Source of the DNA: Actinomycetota bacterium
Lineage (GTDB): Bacteria; Actinomycetota; Acidimicrobiia; Acidimicrobiales; CADCTF01
Assembly: GCA_019348305.1 (NCBI GenBank)
Contig: JAHWJQ010000101.1
Coordinates: forward strand, 1-7,416
Direction of reading: 5' to 3'
DNA length: 7,416 nucleotides
Shown here: in pieces, positions 1-5,489 of the stretch
How positions within the stretch are numbered: the first letter of the stretch is position 1
Layout of the letters: each line of letters starts with the position of its first letter
The notes under the pieces: generated by a model
Seen by the model: only the letters and a program-made list of their open reading frames with translations
Databases searched by the model: none
Told to the model about the DNA's origin: nothing
Position numbers and translations under genes: made by a program

Positions 1-142
1 AGGAGGCATCGATGGAGCCCCTGGCGTCGGCGGCGCCGGCGACGATGCCAGCGAACAGCCCCGCGCGACCGAGGCGGACAGCGTGGGCGGCGGCGTCGAA
101 CAGTCCCCGCCGGCCACCCTTCACGGGGTCATAGTGGCCCAT
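1..142 (-). CDS. Unrecognised protein, N-terminal part only (runs off left edge)
   Basis: An open minus-strand frame of 47 codons starts at ATG 142-140, immediately preceded by an in-frame TGA, and stays open to the window edge. The visible product begins MGHYDPVKGGRRGLFDAA and continues with an alanine/glycine-rich stretch (RAGLFAGIVAGAADARG) that could be one amphipathic or weakly hydrophobic helix. Third codon positions are mostly G or C, as in the neighbouring real genes. There is no good Shine-Dalgarno before ATG 142; GTG at 124 is an alternative start, also without one. It lies 57 bases after the operon's last gene on the same strand, with a hairpin between, so it may be a separate unit. 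I do not recognise a family. The reading frame itself is only moderately certain, because a 40-codon open frame also exists on the opposite strand. Confidence 0.42.
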   Translation of the reverse strand, partial: MGHYDPVKGGRRGLFDAAAHAVRLGRAGLFAGIVAGAADARGSIDAS

Positions 143-163
143 TCACGCAGGGACGGACGGCGC

Positions 164-175
164 CGGACACGTCCG
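164..175. repeat. Short inverted repeat CGGAC-AC-GTCCG
   Basis: Perfect 5-base arms separated by 2 bases lie in the gap between the operon's last gene and the next minus-strand frame, about 22 bases upstream of ATG 142. It could be an operator half-site pair for that gene or part of a larger fold with the neighbouring GGCGCC. In DNA this GC-rich, such a short palindrome can arise by chance. Confidence 0.25.
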
Positions 176-193
176 CACGTATCGGCAGGCTCG

Positions 194-210
194 ACTCCGC
201 TATGCGGAGC
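194..210 (-). terminator. Hairpin on the operon's last stop codon, possible 3' end
   Basis: CTCCGC and GCGGAG form a perfect 6-bp stem around a 3-base loop (195-209), extendable by one G-U pair in the minus-strand transcript. The TAG stop of the last gene (202-200) lies in the loop and stem. No U-tract follows, so it is not a classical intrinsic terminator. U-less hairpins can still mark or protect 3' ends in GC-rich actinobacteria, which would suit its place at the end of the operon. Confidence 0.35.
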
Positions 211-757
211 TCAGACTGCCCAAAGCTGGACCGGCGCCGTGGACGTCGTACACCTCGGAAGCGGCGCGGGCCAGCAACCGGTCGGCCATCTCCTGCTTGA
301 GGACCGACAGGCGGTGCTCCTGGGCTGGCGTGCGGGTCGCCATCCTCGACAGGACGACGAACTCGTCGACCACCAGTCCCTCGCGTAGCTGCAGCGTGAC
401 GGCGCGGCCGCGGTAGCCGAGCCGGAAGACGTAGCGCTCGAGGGTGGTTCCCCGCTCGGGTCGCTCGAGGGCCGCATCGACGTGGTAGCGGCCCTCCGTC
501 ACCGCCCGGGTGACCAGCTCGAAGGCGTCGCGCCCGCCCGGCCCCCGGAAGGCGGTGTCGACGGTGATCTCCCGGCGCTCCGGTGGCCCCCCGTCGCCGA
601 GGAGGGGAAAGGCCCGCTCCATGACCTTCAAGGCGTGGGCCACGCCGCCCGGGAAGCAGGGGCCGTGGTAGCGCATCATGTCGTCGAAGGTGAAGCTGAT
701 GACCTGGCCCTGGTCGACGACCTGGACCGAGGCCACGGCGGGCGCGCCGGTGGTCAC
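200..757 (-). CDS. FmdE-like small protein, last gene of the transporter operon
   Basis: This is a soluble protein of 185 residues without signal peptide or membrane segment. It starts at GTG 757-755, which overlaps the previous gene's TGA in a GTGA, so I prefer it to any upstream in-frame codon. Around residues 29-38 it has RYHGPCFPGG, which fits the HGxxxPG motif at the start of FmdE (formylmethanofuran dehydrogenase subunit E) domains. It then has a helix, a GRDAFELVTRAVTEG stretch (76-90) where FmdE proteins usually have Cys-P-D-A...T-x-C, and a C-terminal strand pair (VFRLGYRGRAVTLQL, 110-124) like the FmdE YxFYxRxTGKxVRV segment. The FmdE cysteines in the middle are replaced; His31 and Cys34 remain as possible ligands. 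The final 45 residues are helical and charged. FmdE-like domains often bind metal and occur widely outside methanogens. The assignment is from remembered motifs only. The role next to an importer is unknown; a metal-handling or sensing partner is an inference. Confidence 0.8.
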   Translation of the reverse strand: MTTGAPAVASVQVVDQGQVISFTFDDMMRYHGPCFPGGVAHALKVMERAFPLLGDGGPPERREITVDTAFRGPGGRDAFELVTRAVTEGRYHVDAALERPERGTTLERYVFRLGYRGRAVTLQLREGLVVDEFVVLSRMATRTPAQEHRLSVLKQEMADRLLARAASEVYDVHGAGPALGSLSSA

Positions 758-1410
758 GAGGCGATGGTCTTCGTGGCGGGGTCCGGGTGGCCGGCCAGCC
801 ATGGGAGGAACCCGTCGAGGAAGCGCTCGGCGGCGGGCATGAAGTACGAGCCGAAGTGGGACATCGGGTCGAGCGAGGTCACGACCAGAGTGCCCTCGGT
901 GCTGACCTCGTCGATGTAGAGCACGGCCCCGCCGTCGTCGGTCGAGATGAGCACGTGGGCCCCCGCGGGCGGGTGGAACACTCCGTGCTGGTGCCAGGTG
1001 GCGTCGTCCAGGGTCAGGTGCCTCCACAGCGGATGGTCGGGGCAGTGGGCGCGGAGCCCGCTCGTGGCCCCCGGCTCCCGCCACCACCAGTAGTTGGTGG
1101 GACGGTGCGCCCAGTCCACCCCTGGGAGCCAACCTCGCGGTTGGTCGGCATAGACGGTCTGGTCGCCGAACAGCACGACCGTCCCGCCCCGGTCGAGCGT
1201 CTCGACCAGGCGCGGGCGGCTGGCGTGCTGCAGCCCCGAATGGAGCCGCTCGGGCACGATCACCCCGTCGTAGGCGGACAGGTCGGCATCAGCCAGCTCC
1301 GGCAGGTACACAGTGCCGGCCATCCAGCGGGCGTACTTCGGCTCGTGCAGGGCCCGGTGGTGGGCCGAAGATCCCCCGTAGACGGCGACGAACCGCCTCA
1401 GGCCTGACAC
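754..1410 (-). CDS. ThuA/GATase-like protein, paralog B
   Basis: A 218-residue soluble protein. Start GTG 1410-1408 is chosen because the purine-rich GAGGGGAGGG lies just upstream, giving a 13-base overlap with the preceding gene. The N-terminal half looks like an alpha/beta flavodoxin-like domain of the ThuA/class I glutamine amidotransferase type: a first strand RRFVAVYGGSS (5-15), DLSAYDGVIVPE (43-54), then LDRGGTVVLFGD (72-83) and GWLPG (93-97). A tryptophan-rich stretch, NYWWWREPG (106-114), follows. The C-terminal half carries FHPPAGAHVL (145-154), YIDEVSTEG (165-173) and DPMSHFG (181-187), which match the upstream gene segment by segment. There is no cysteine at the position where amidotransferases have their nucleophile (Gly82-Asp83), so amidotransferase chemistry is unlikely. 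Closest named fold: ThuA-like or a beta-galactosidase trimerisation-type domain; enzyme activity unknown. It is coupled to the next gene by a GTGA overlap. Confidence 0.85.
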   Translation of the reverse strand: MSGLRRFVAVYGGSSAHHRALHEPKYARWMAGTVYLPELADADLSAYDGVIVPERLHSGLQHASRPRLVETLDRGGTVVLFGDQTVYADQPRGWLPGVDWAHRPTNYWWWREPGATSGLRAHCPDHPLWRHLTLDDATWHQHGVFHPPAGAHVLISTDDGGAVLYIDEVSTEGTLVVTSLDPMSHFGSYFMPAAERFLDGFLPWLAGHPDPATKTIAS

Positions 1411-2009
1411 GACGCCCTCCCCTCGGCGACGGCCCAGTCGAGCAGCCGGGGGACGACGAGGGAGGCCGTCGAACCCTTGTCGGCGAAGGAGAGCAGGTCG
1501 CCGGCATGCACGAACACCGCCCCGGCCGTGGTGGACCGGTCGATCCATGTCGTCGGCTGGCCGCCGGCCAGCATGGCCAGCACCTCGGCGCCGGCCGGCG
1601 GGGGATGGTGACCTCGGGCGAAGAAGCCGGCCACACCCCGCCGGAAGGTGAGATCGTCGGCGTCGACGCCGGCGAAGATCGTCCGGGGCTCGGTGAGGCG
1701 GACCGCATAGTCGCGGAACGAGGCGATCGGTGCCGGCACGAAGGGGCCGCAGCCGGGCAGCCAGGGGCGCAGGAGATGCCCGCAGAAGATCACCACCTTG
1801 CCGTCGTCGAGGAACCGGGCCACCGACCGGCGTTGGGCCCAGAGGAACTCCTGGTCGGCCATGGCGGTCACCACCAGGCCGGCGTGGGGGGCGAGATCGG
1901 TGGACGGGAGGTCGTAGAGGTCGACCACGTGCACCCGGTCGCCGATGTCGGGGTCGCGGTGGACGGGGCGAACGCTGGCCCGGGCGTCGAGGAGCACGAG
2001 CGGCTTCAT
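1398..2009 (-). CDS. ThuA/GATase-like protein, paralog A
   Basis: A 203-residue soluble protein beginning at ATG 2009-2007, which overlaps the ATPase gene's TGA in an ATGA. It looks like a flavodoxin-like alpha/beta domain: a first strand KPLVLLDAR (2-10), DLAPHAGLVVTA (38-49), then FLDDGKVVIFCGH (66-78) and PWLPG (82-86). Later segments are HHPPPAGAEVL (134-144), WIDRSTTAG (155-163) and DLLSF (171-175). Each has a counterpart in the next gene, so the two are tandem paralogs that have diverged a good deal. Cys76 in FCGH falls where ThuA/amidotransferase folds place the strand end before the nucleophile elbow; paralog B lacks it. If either protein has thiol chemistry it would be this one. No signal peptide or transmembrane segment is visible. 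The substrate is unknown; cytosolic processing of what the transporter brings in is a guess from gene order. Confidence 0.85.
   Translation of the reverse strand: MKPLVLLDARASVRPVHRDPDIGDRVHVVDLYDLPSTDLAPHAGLVVTAMADQEFLWAQRRSVARFLDDGKVVIFCGHLLRPWLPGCGPFVPAPIASFRDYAVRLTEPRTIFAGVDADDLTFRRGVAGFFARGHHPPPAGAEVLAMLAGGQPTTWIDRSTTAGAVFVHAGDLLSFADKGSTASLVVPRLLDWAVAEGRASCQA
1415..1424 (-). promoter_or_regulatory. Shine-Dalgarno that decides the GTG start at 1410
   Basis: The minus strand reads GAGGGGAGGG ending four bases before GTG 1410-1408. This junction does not use a 4-base overlap, so independent ribosome loading here is plausible and it supports the 13-base overlap start. Confidence 0.5.
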
Positions 2010-2791
2010 GCCGGCACGGCCGCCTGCAGCCGGCGGGCCGCCTCGACGAGGGCGATGGTGGCGCCATGGCGGGGGCGGCCCACCACCTCCTCCGCCGTGC
2101 CCTCCTCGACGACCGCGCCTCGGGCCATGACCACCAGCCGGTGGCAGAAGGTGTCGGCCACGGCAAGGTCGTGGGTGATGAAGAGGTAGGCCATGCCGAA
2201 GGCGGCCTGCAGCTCGCCCATGAGGTCGAGCAGCCCGGCTCGCACCCGGGGGTCGAGCATGGCGGTGGGCTCATCGGCCACGATCAGCCGCGGCCGCAGG
2301 ACCAGCGCCCGGGCCAGGGCGACGCGCTGGCGCTCGCCGCCCGACAGCTCGTGGGGCCACCGCCCGAGGTAACGGCCCGGCGGGAGGCAGACGGCTTCGA
2401 GGGCCTCGGCCACCAGGGTGGCGCGGTGCCCACGGTCCCCCACGCGGTGGATCACCAGCGGCTCGCCGACGAGGTCGGCCACCCGGAGGTGACCAGCCAG
2501 CGCCGTGTACGGGTCCTGGAACACCAGTTGCAGCCGGCGGCGGGCCGCCCGCCGCGCCGCTTTGTCAACAGTGGCGAGGTCGGCACCCTGGAAGACGACC
2601 GCGCCGGCGTCGGGCGTGAGCAGCCCGGCCACCAGGCGAGCGACCGTGGTCTTGCCGGCGCCGCTCGACCCGACGATGCCCACCGTCTCCCCGTGGCCCA
2701 CCCGCAGGCTCACGCGGTCGACGGCGGTCAGCCGGCCGCGCCGGAACGAGCGGCTCACCGACCGCAGCTCGAGCAGAGCAGTGGCCGTCAT
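2006..2791 (-). CDS. Peptide/nickel-type ABC transporter ATP-binding protein (DppF/NikE class)
   Basis: The second nucleotide-binding subunit of the importer, 261 residues, acting on the inner face of the membrane. Walker A is GSSGAGKTT (41-49), the Q-loop is FQDP with Gln92, the signature is LSGGERQR (149-156), Walker B is LIVADEP (169-175) with Glu174 catalytic, the D-loop is AMLD, and the H-loop His207 sits in THD. All elements for ATP hydrolysis are present. After the Q-loop the text is PYTALAGHLRV, where relatives usually have PYSSLNPRxTV. The C-terminus is short: it lacks the long oligopeptide-transporter tail and the four-cysteine cluster of many DppD/DppF proteins, so its size resembles NikE (about 268 residues in E. 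coli). It starts at ATG 2791-2789, sharing ATGA with the stop of the permease-ATPase fusion. It probably pairs with the fused ATPase domain as a heterodimer. Confidence 0.96.
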   Translation of the reverse strand: MTATALLELRSVSRSFRRGRLTAVDRVSLRVGHGETVGIVGSSGAGKTTVARLVAGLLTPDAGAVVFQGADLATVDKAARRAARRRLQLVFQDPYTALAGHLRVADLVGEPLVIHRVGDRGHRATLVAEALEAVCLPPGRYLGRWPHELSGGERQRVALARALVLRPRLIVADEPTAMLDPRVRAGLLDLMGELQAAFGMAYLFITHDLAVADTFCHRLVVMARGAVVEEGTAEEVVGRPRHGATIALVEAARRLQAAVPA

Positions 2792-4509
2792 CGGGCTCGG
2801 CTGGCCACGAGGGCGGGGGACGGCGGGCGCAGGCGGGGGACGGCGTCGAGCAGGGCCCGGGTGTGGGGGTGGGACGGGTGGGCCGCCACCCGTGCGGTGG
2901 GGCCTTCCTCGACGACCTTGCCGTCCTGGAGGACCGCGACCCGCGAGGCCAGGGTCAGCACCGCCCCCACGTCGTGGGACACGAGCAGCAGCGCCATGCC
3001 GAGCCGGGCTTGCAGGGAGGCCAGGAGCTGCAGCACGTCGGCGGCGGTCACCAGATCGAGCCCGGTGGTCGGCTCGTCCGCGACCAGCAGGGCCGGGTCG
3101 TTGGCCAGCGCCATGGCGATGACGACGCGTTGGCGCCTGCCGCCCGAGAACCGGTGGGGGTGGTCGCCGGCGCGGCCGGGGTCGATGCCGACCAGGGCCA
3201 GGAGCTCCGACGCCCGGGCGTGGGCTTGGGCCCGAGTTACCGGCTGATGGGCCCGGACGACCTCGGCCACCTGCTCGCCCACCCGGAGCACCGGATTGAG
3301 TGCCGACATGGCCTGTTGGGGGACGAGAGCCACGCGGTTCCCTCGCCGTCGGCGCAGCTCGGCGGCGCTCAGGGCCGCGAGATCGTCGCCGTCGAGAAAG
3401 ACGGCGCCGCCCGTGATCCGGGCCGGTGGCCGCAGCAGCCCGGCGGCGGCCATGACCAGCGTGCTCTTCCCGCTGCCGGACTCGCCGATCAGGCCCACCA
3501 CCTCGCCGGCGGCGACGGTGAGGCAGACCCCACTCACGGCCTCGACCGCCCCGGCGGGCGCGTCGTAACGGACGCTCAACCCGGCCACCTCGAGGACGGG
3601 GGCGCGCCCGCCGGCGACGACCGAGGGGGACGCGGCAACGCCGCTCTGGCGGTCGGGAGGGGGCACCGCGTGCGGCGACCCGATGCCCTCGATGCCGCAA
3701 CCCACCAGGGCGAAGCCGAGCACGGCCAGGGCGATGCACACGCCCGGCGGCACGACCCACCACAGCCAGGCGTCGGTGAGGAAGGCGCTTCGCTCGAAGG
3801 CGAACGACAGCGTGGTGCCCCAGCTCCGGGAGGTGGGGTCACCGAGGCCGAGGAAGCTGAGGCTGGCCTCCAACAGGATGGCGGTCTTGGCGGCCAGGAC
3901 GAACTGGGGCACCACCAGCGGCGCGACGTCGACGAGGACGTGCCGCCGCAGCACGTGGAACCCGCCGGCCCCCATGGCCCTCGCCGCGGCCACATGGTCA
4001 CGCTCGCGCAGCGACAGCACCTGGGAGCGCAGCGCCCGGGCCGCCCCGGCCCAAGTGGTCGCGGCGATGAGGGCGACGAGGGTGACCAGCCCAGGCCCGA
4101 GCACCACGCCCACGACGATGGCCAAGGGGAGGAAGGGCAGCGCCAGCATCACGTCGACGACCCGCATCAGGACCGTGTCGACCCAGCCCCGGGCGTAGCC
4201 GGCGGTGAGGCCTACGGCGGTGCCGGCGGCCGTGGCCGCGACCGCCGCGGCGAGGCCCACGGCGAGCGACACCCGCGCCCCGAAGATCAGCTCGCTGAGC
4301 AGGTCCTGGCCGACGTCGTTGGTGCCCAGGAGGTGGAGCGCGCCCGGTCGGGAGAACGGGACGCCCACGCGGTCGGAGGGGTCGAAGGGAGCGAGCACGG
4401 GCGCGGCCAGCGCGACGGCGGCCAGGGTGCCGAGCAGGACGAGGCCGCTCACCCCGACCGGGCCGAGGTGCACCCGGCCTCCGCCGACGGCGGCCGCCGA
4501 ACCGGTCAC
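2788..4509 (-). CDS. Fused ABC importer permease-ATPase (DppC/NikC + DppD/NikD)
   Basis: A 573-residue protein joining two subunits that are usually separate. Residues 1-278 are a DppC-type permease: a first membrane helix (about 20-41), the extracytoplasmic HLLGTNDVGQDLLS segment (59-72), further helices, and an EAA coupling loop (about 171-201, with ARAMGAG). The motif EASLSFLGLG (214-223) is typical of DppC/NikC. A linker rich in Pro, Ser and Ala (about 279-303) leads to the ATPase: Walker A GESGSGKST (342-350), a Q-loop in VPQQAMSALNPV (396-407), signature FSGGRRQR (454-461), Walker B LLVADEP (474-480), H-loop His512 in SHD, and the tail HPSHPHTRALLDAVP. The Q-loop (PQQ for the usual FQDP/FQEP) and signature (FSGGR) are slight variants. 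There is no C-terminal cysteine cluster. Start GTG 4509-4507 forms a GTGA overlap with the upstream permease. Such fusions occur in actinobacterial peptide/nickel transporters. Confidence 0.96.
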   Translation of the reverse strand: MTGSAAAVGGGRVHLGPVGVSGLVLLGTLAAVALAAPVLAPFDPSDRVGVPFSRPGALHLLGTNDVGQDLLSELIFGARVSLAVGLAAAVAATAAGTAVGLTAGYARGWVDTVLMRVVDVMLALPFLPLAIVVGVVLGPGLVTLVALIAATTWAGAARALRSQVLSLRERDHVAAARAMGAGGFHVLRRHVLVDVAPLVVPQFVLAAKTAILLEASLSFLGLGDPTSRSWGTTLSFAFERSAFLTDAWLWWVVPPGVCIALAVLGFALVGCGIEGIGSPHAVPPPDRQSGVAASPSVVAGGRAPVLEVAGLSVRYDAPAGAVEAVSGVCLTVAAGEVVGLIGESGSGKSTLVMAAAGLLRPPARITGGAVFLDGDDLAALSAAELRRRRGNRVALVPQQAMSALNPVLRVGEQVAEVVRAHQPVTRAQAHARASELLALVGIDPGRAGDHPHRFSGGRRQRVVIAMALANDPALLVADEPTTGLDLVTAADVLQLLASLQARLGMALLLVSHDVGAVLTLASRVAVLQDGKVVEEGPTARVAAHPSHPHTRALLDAVPRLRPPSPALVASRAR

Positions 4510-5489
4510 AGCGGCTCCACCACGGCCCCTCTGCGGACGCGGGGATCGAGCCTGGGGTAGGCCAGGTCGGCCAGGGCGTTGGCGGCGACGACGGCCACGG
4601 TGACCATGAGGAAGGCCCCCTGGAGCAGTGCGTAGTCGCGCGCCTGGACGGCCTCGAAGGTCACCCGCCCCAGGCCCGGATAGGCGAACACCGTCTCGAC
4701 TACCACGGCGCCGGACAACAGCGCCCCCACGGTGACGGCGAGGTGGGTCGACACCGGGAGCAGGGCGTTGCGCAGGGCATGGCGGTAGACGATGCGCCGG
4801 GGTGGCAGGCCAGCGGCCTCGGCCAGCTGGACGTAGGGCGCCTCGAGGGCGCTCACCATGGCACCCCGGGCCAGAAGGAACGTGGTCCCCACGGTGGCGA
4901 GGACCAGGGTGGCCACCGGGAGCACGAGCCGGCGTCCCACCTCGACCAGGGCAGCGGCGCCCCCGCCGGCAGCATCGAGGGGCACGGCGCCGAACGAGGG
5001 CAGCCATCCCAGGTGGACCGCGAACACCGCCACCAGGACCATGCCGATCCAGAACCCGGGCATCGAGTCGAGGGCCAGCAGACCGCCGACGGCGAGCAGG
5101 TCGCGCCGGCGACCGCGCCGACGGGCCGCGAAGGCGCCGGCCAGCACGCCGATGGTGGTGGAGAGGGCAGTGGCCGAGCCCACCAGGGCCAGCGTCCACG
5201 GCAGCCGGTCGACCAGGACCTCCGCCACCGGGCGGCTGTAGCGCACCGACGTCCCCAGGTCCCCGTGGGCCAGCCGCGCCCAGGAGCGGCCGTACTGCTC
5301 CACCAGCGAGCCGTCGAGGCCGTAGTTCGCCCGCAGCCGGTCCCGCTGCTCGGCGCTCAAGGCGTTGGCCTCGCCCGAGAACTGGTCGGTGGGGTCGCCG
5401 GGTGCCAGATGGGGAAGCAGGAAGTTGAGGGTGATCGCCGCCCACAGCACGGCGACGTAGGGCGCCAGCCGCGTCACCGCCCGCCTCAT
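4506..5489 (-). CDS. Peptide/nickel-type ABC transporter permease (DppB/NikB class)
   Basis: A 327-residue integral membrane subunit of the importer. It starts at ATG 5489-5487, sharing ATGA with the stop of the binding-protein gene. The N-terminal helix (about 10-27) runs into the family hallmark LLPHLAPGDP (24-33), followed by an extracytoplasmic stretch with LRANYGLDGSLVEQYGRSW (52-70) and HGDLGTSVRYSRPV (75-88), typical of DppB/NikB proteins. Further membrane segments lie at about 97-120, 130-158, 188-206, 248-270 and 288-310. The EAA loop that contacts the ATPase is at 216-246 (Leu222-Ala-Glu-Ala-Ala-Gly, then RHALRNALLPV), close to the family consensus. Its length is normal (NikB 314, DppB 339 in E. 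coli). It should form the channel together with the permease half of the next gene. The family does not fix the substrate. Confidence 0.96.
   Translation of the reverse strand: MRRAVTRLAPYVAVLWAAITLNFLLPHLAPGDPTDQFSGEANALSAEQRDRLRANYGLDGSLVEQYGRSWARLAHGDLGTSVRYSRPVAEVLVDRLPWTLALVGSATALSTTIGVLAGAFAARRRGRRRDLLAVGGLLALDSMPGFWIGMVLVAVFAVHLGWLPSFGAVPLDAAGGGAAALVEVGRRLVLPVATLVLATVGTTFLLARGAMVSALEAPYVQLAEAAGLPPRRIVYRHALRNALLPVSTHLAVTVGALLSGAVVVETVFAYPGLGRVTFEAVQARDYALLQGAFLMVTVAVVAANALADLAYPRLDPRVRRGAVVEPL

Noticed and set aside
12..134. Plus-strand 40-codon frame (ATG 12) with an AGGAGG five bases upstream
   Set aside because: The ribosome site is perfect, but the peptide is low-complexity Ala/Pro/Arg with no family look and ends at TAG 132-134. 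The opposite strand is open through the same bases to the edge. It is kept as a caution for the left-edge gene rather than annotated.
1398..2009. Paralog A as a genuine class I glutamine amidotransferase
   Set aside because: FCGH at 75-78 recalls the GxCxG nucleophile motif, but the residues before it do not fit, the downstream His-x-Glu dyad is not evident, and the close paralog lacks the cysteine. Only a similar fold is claimed.
2863..4560. Long plus-strand open frame (about 565 codons) opposite the permease-ATPase fusion
   Set aside because: It lies wholly antisense to a gene with intact ABC motifs and has a low-complexity composition; I treat it as a shadow.
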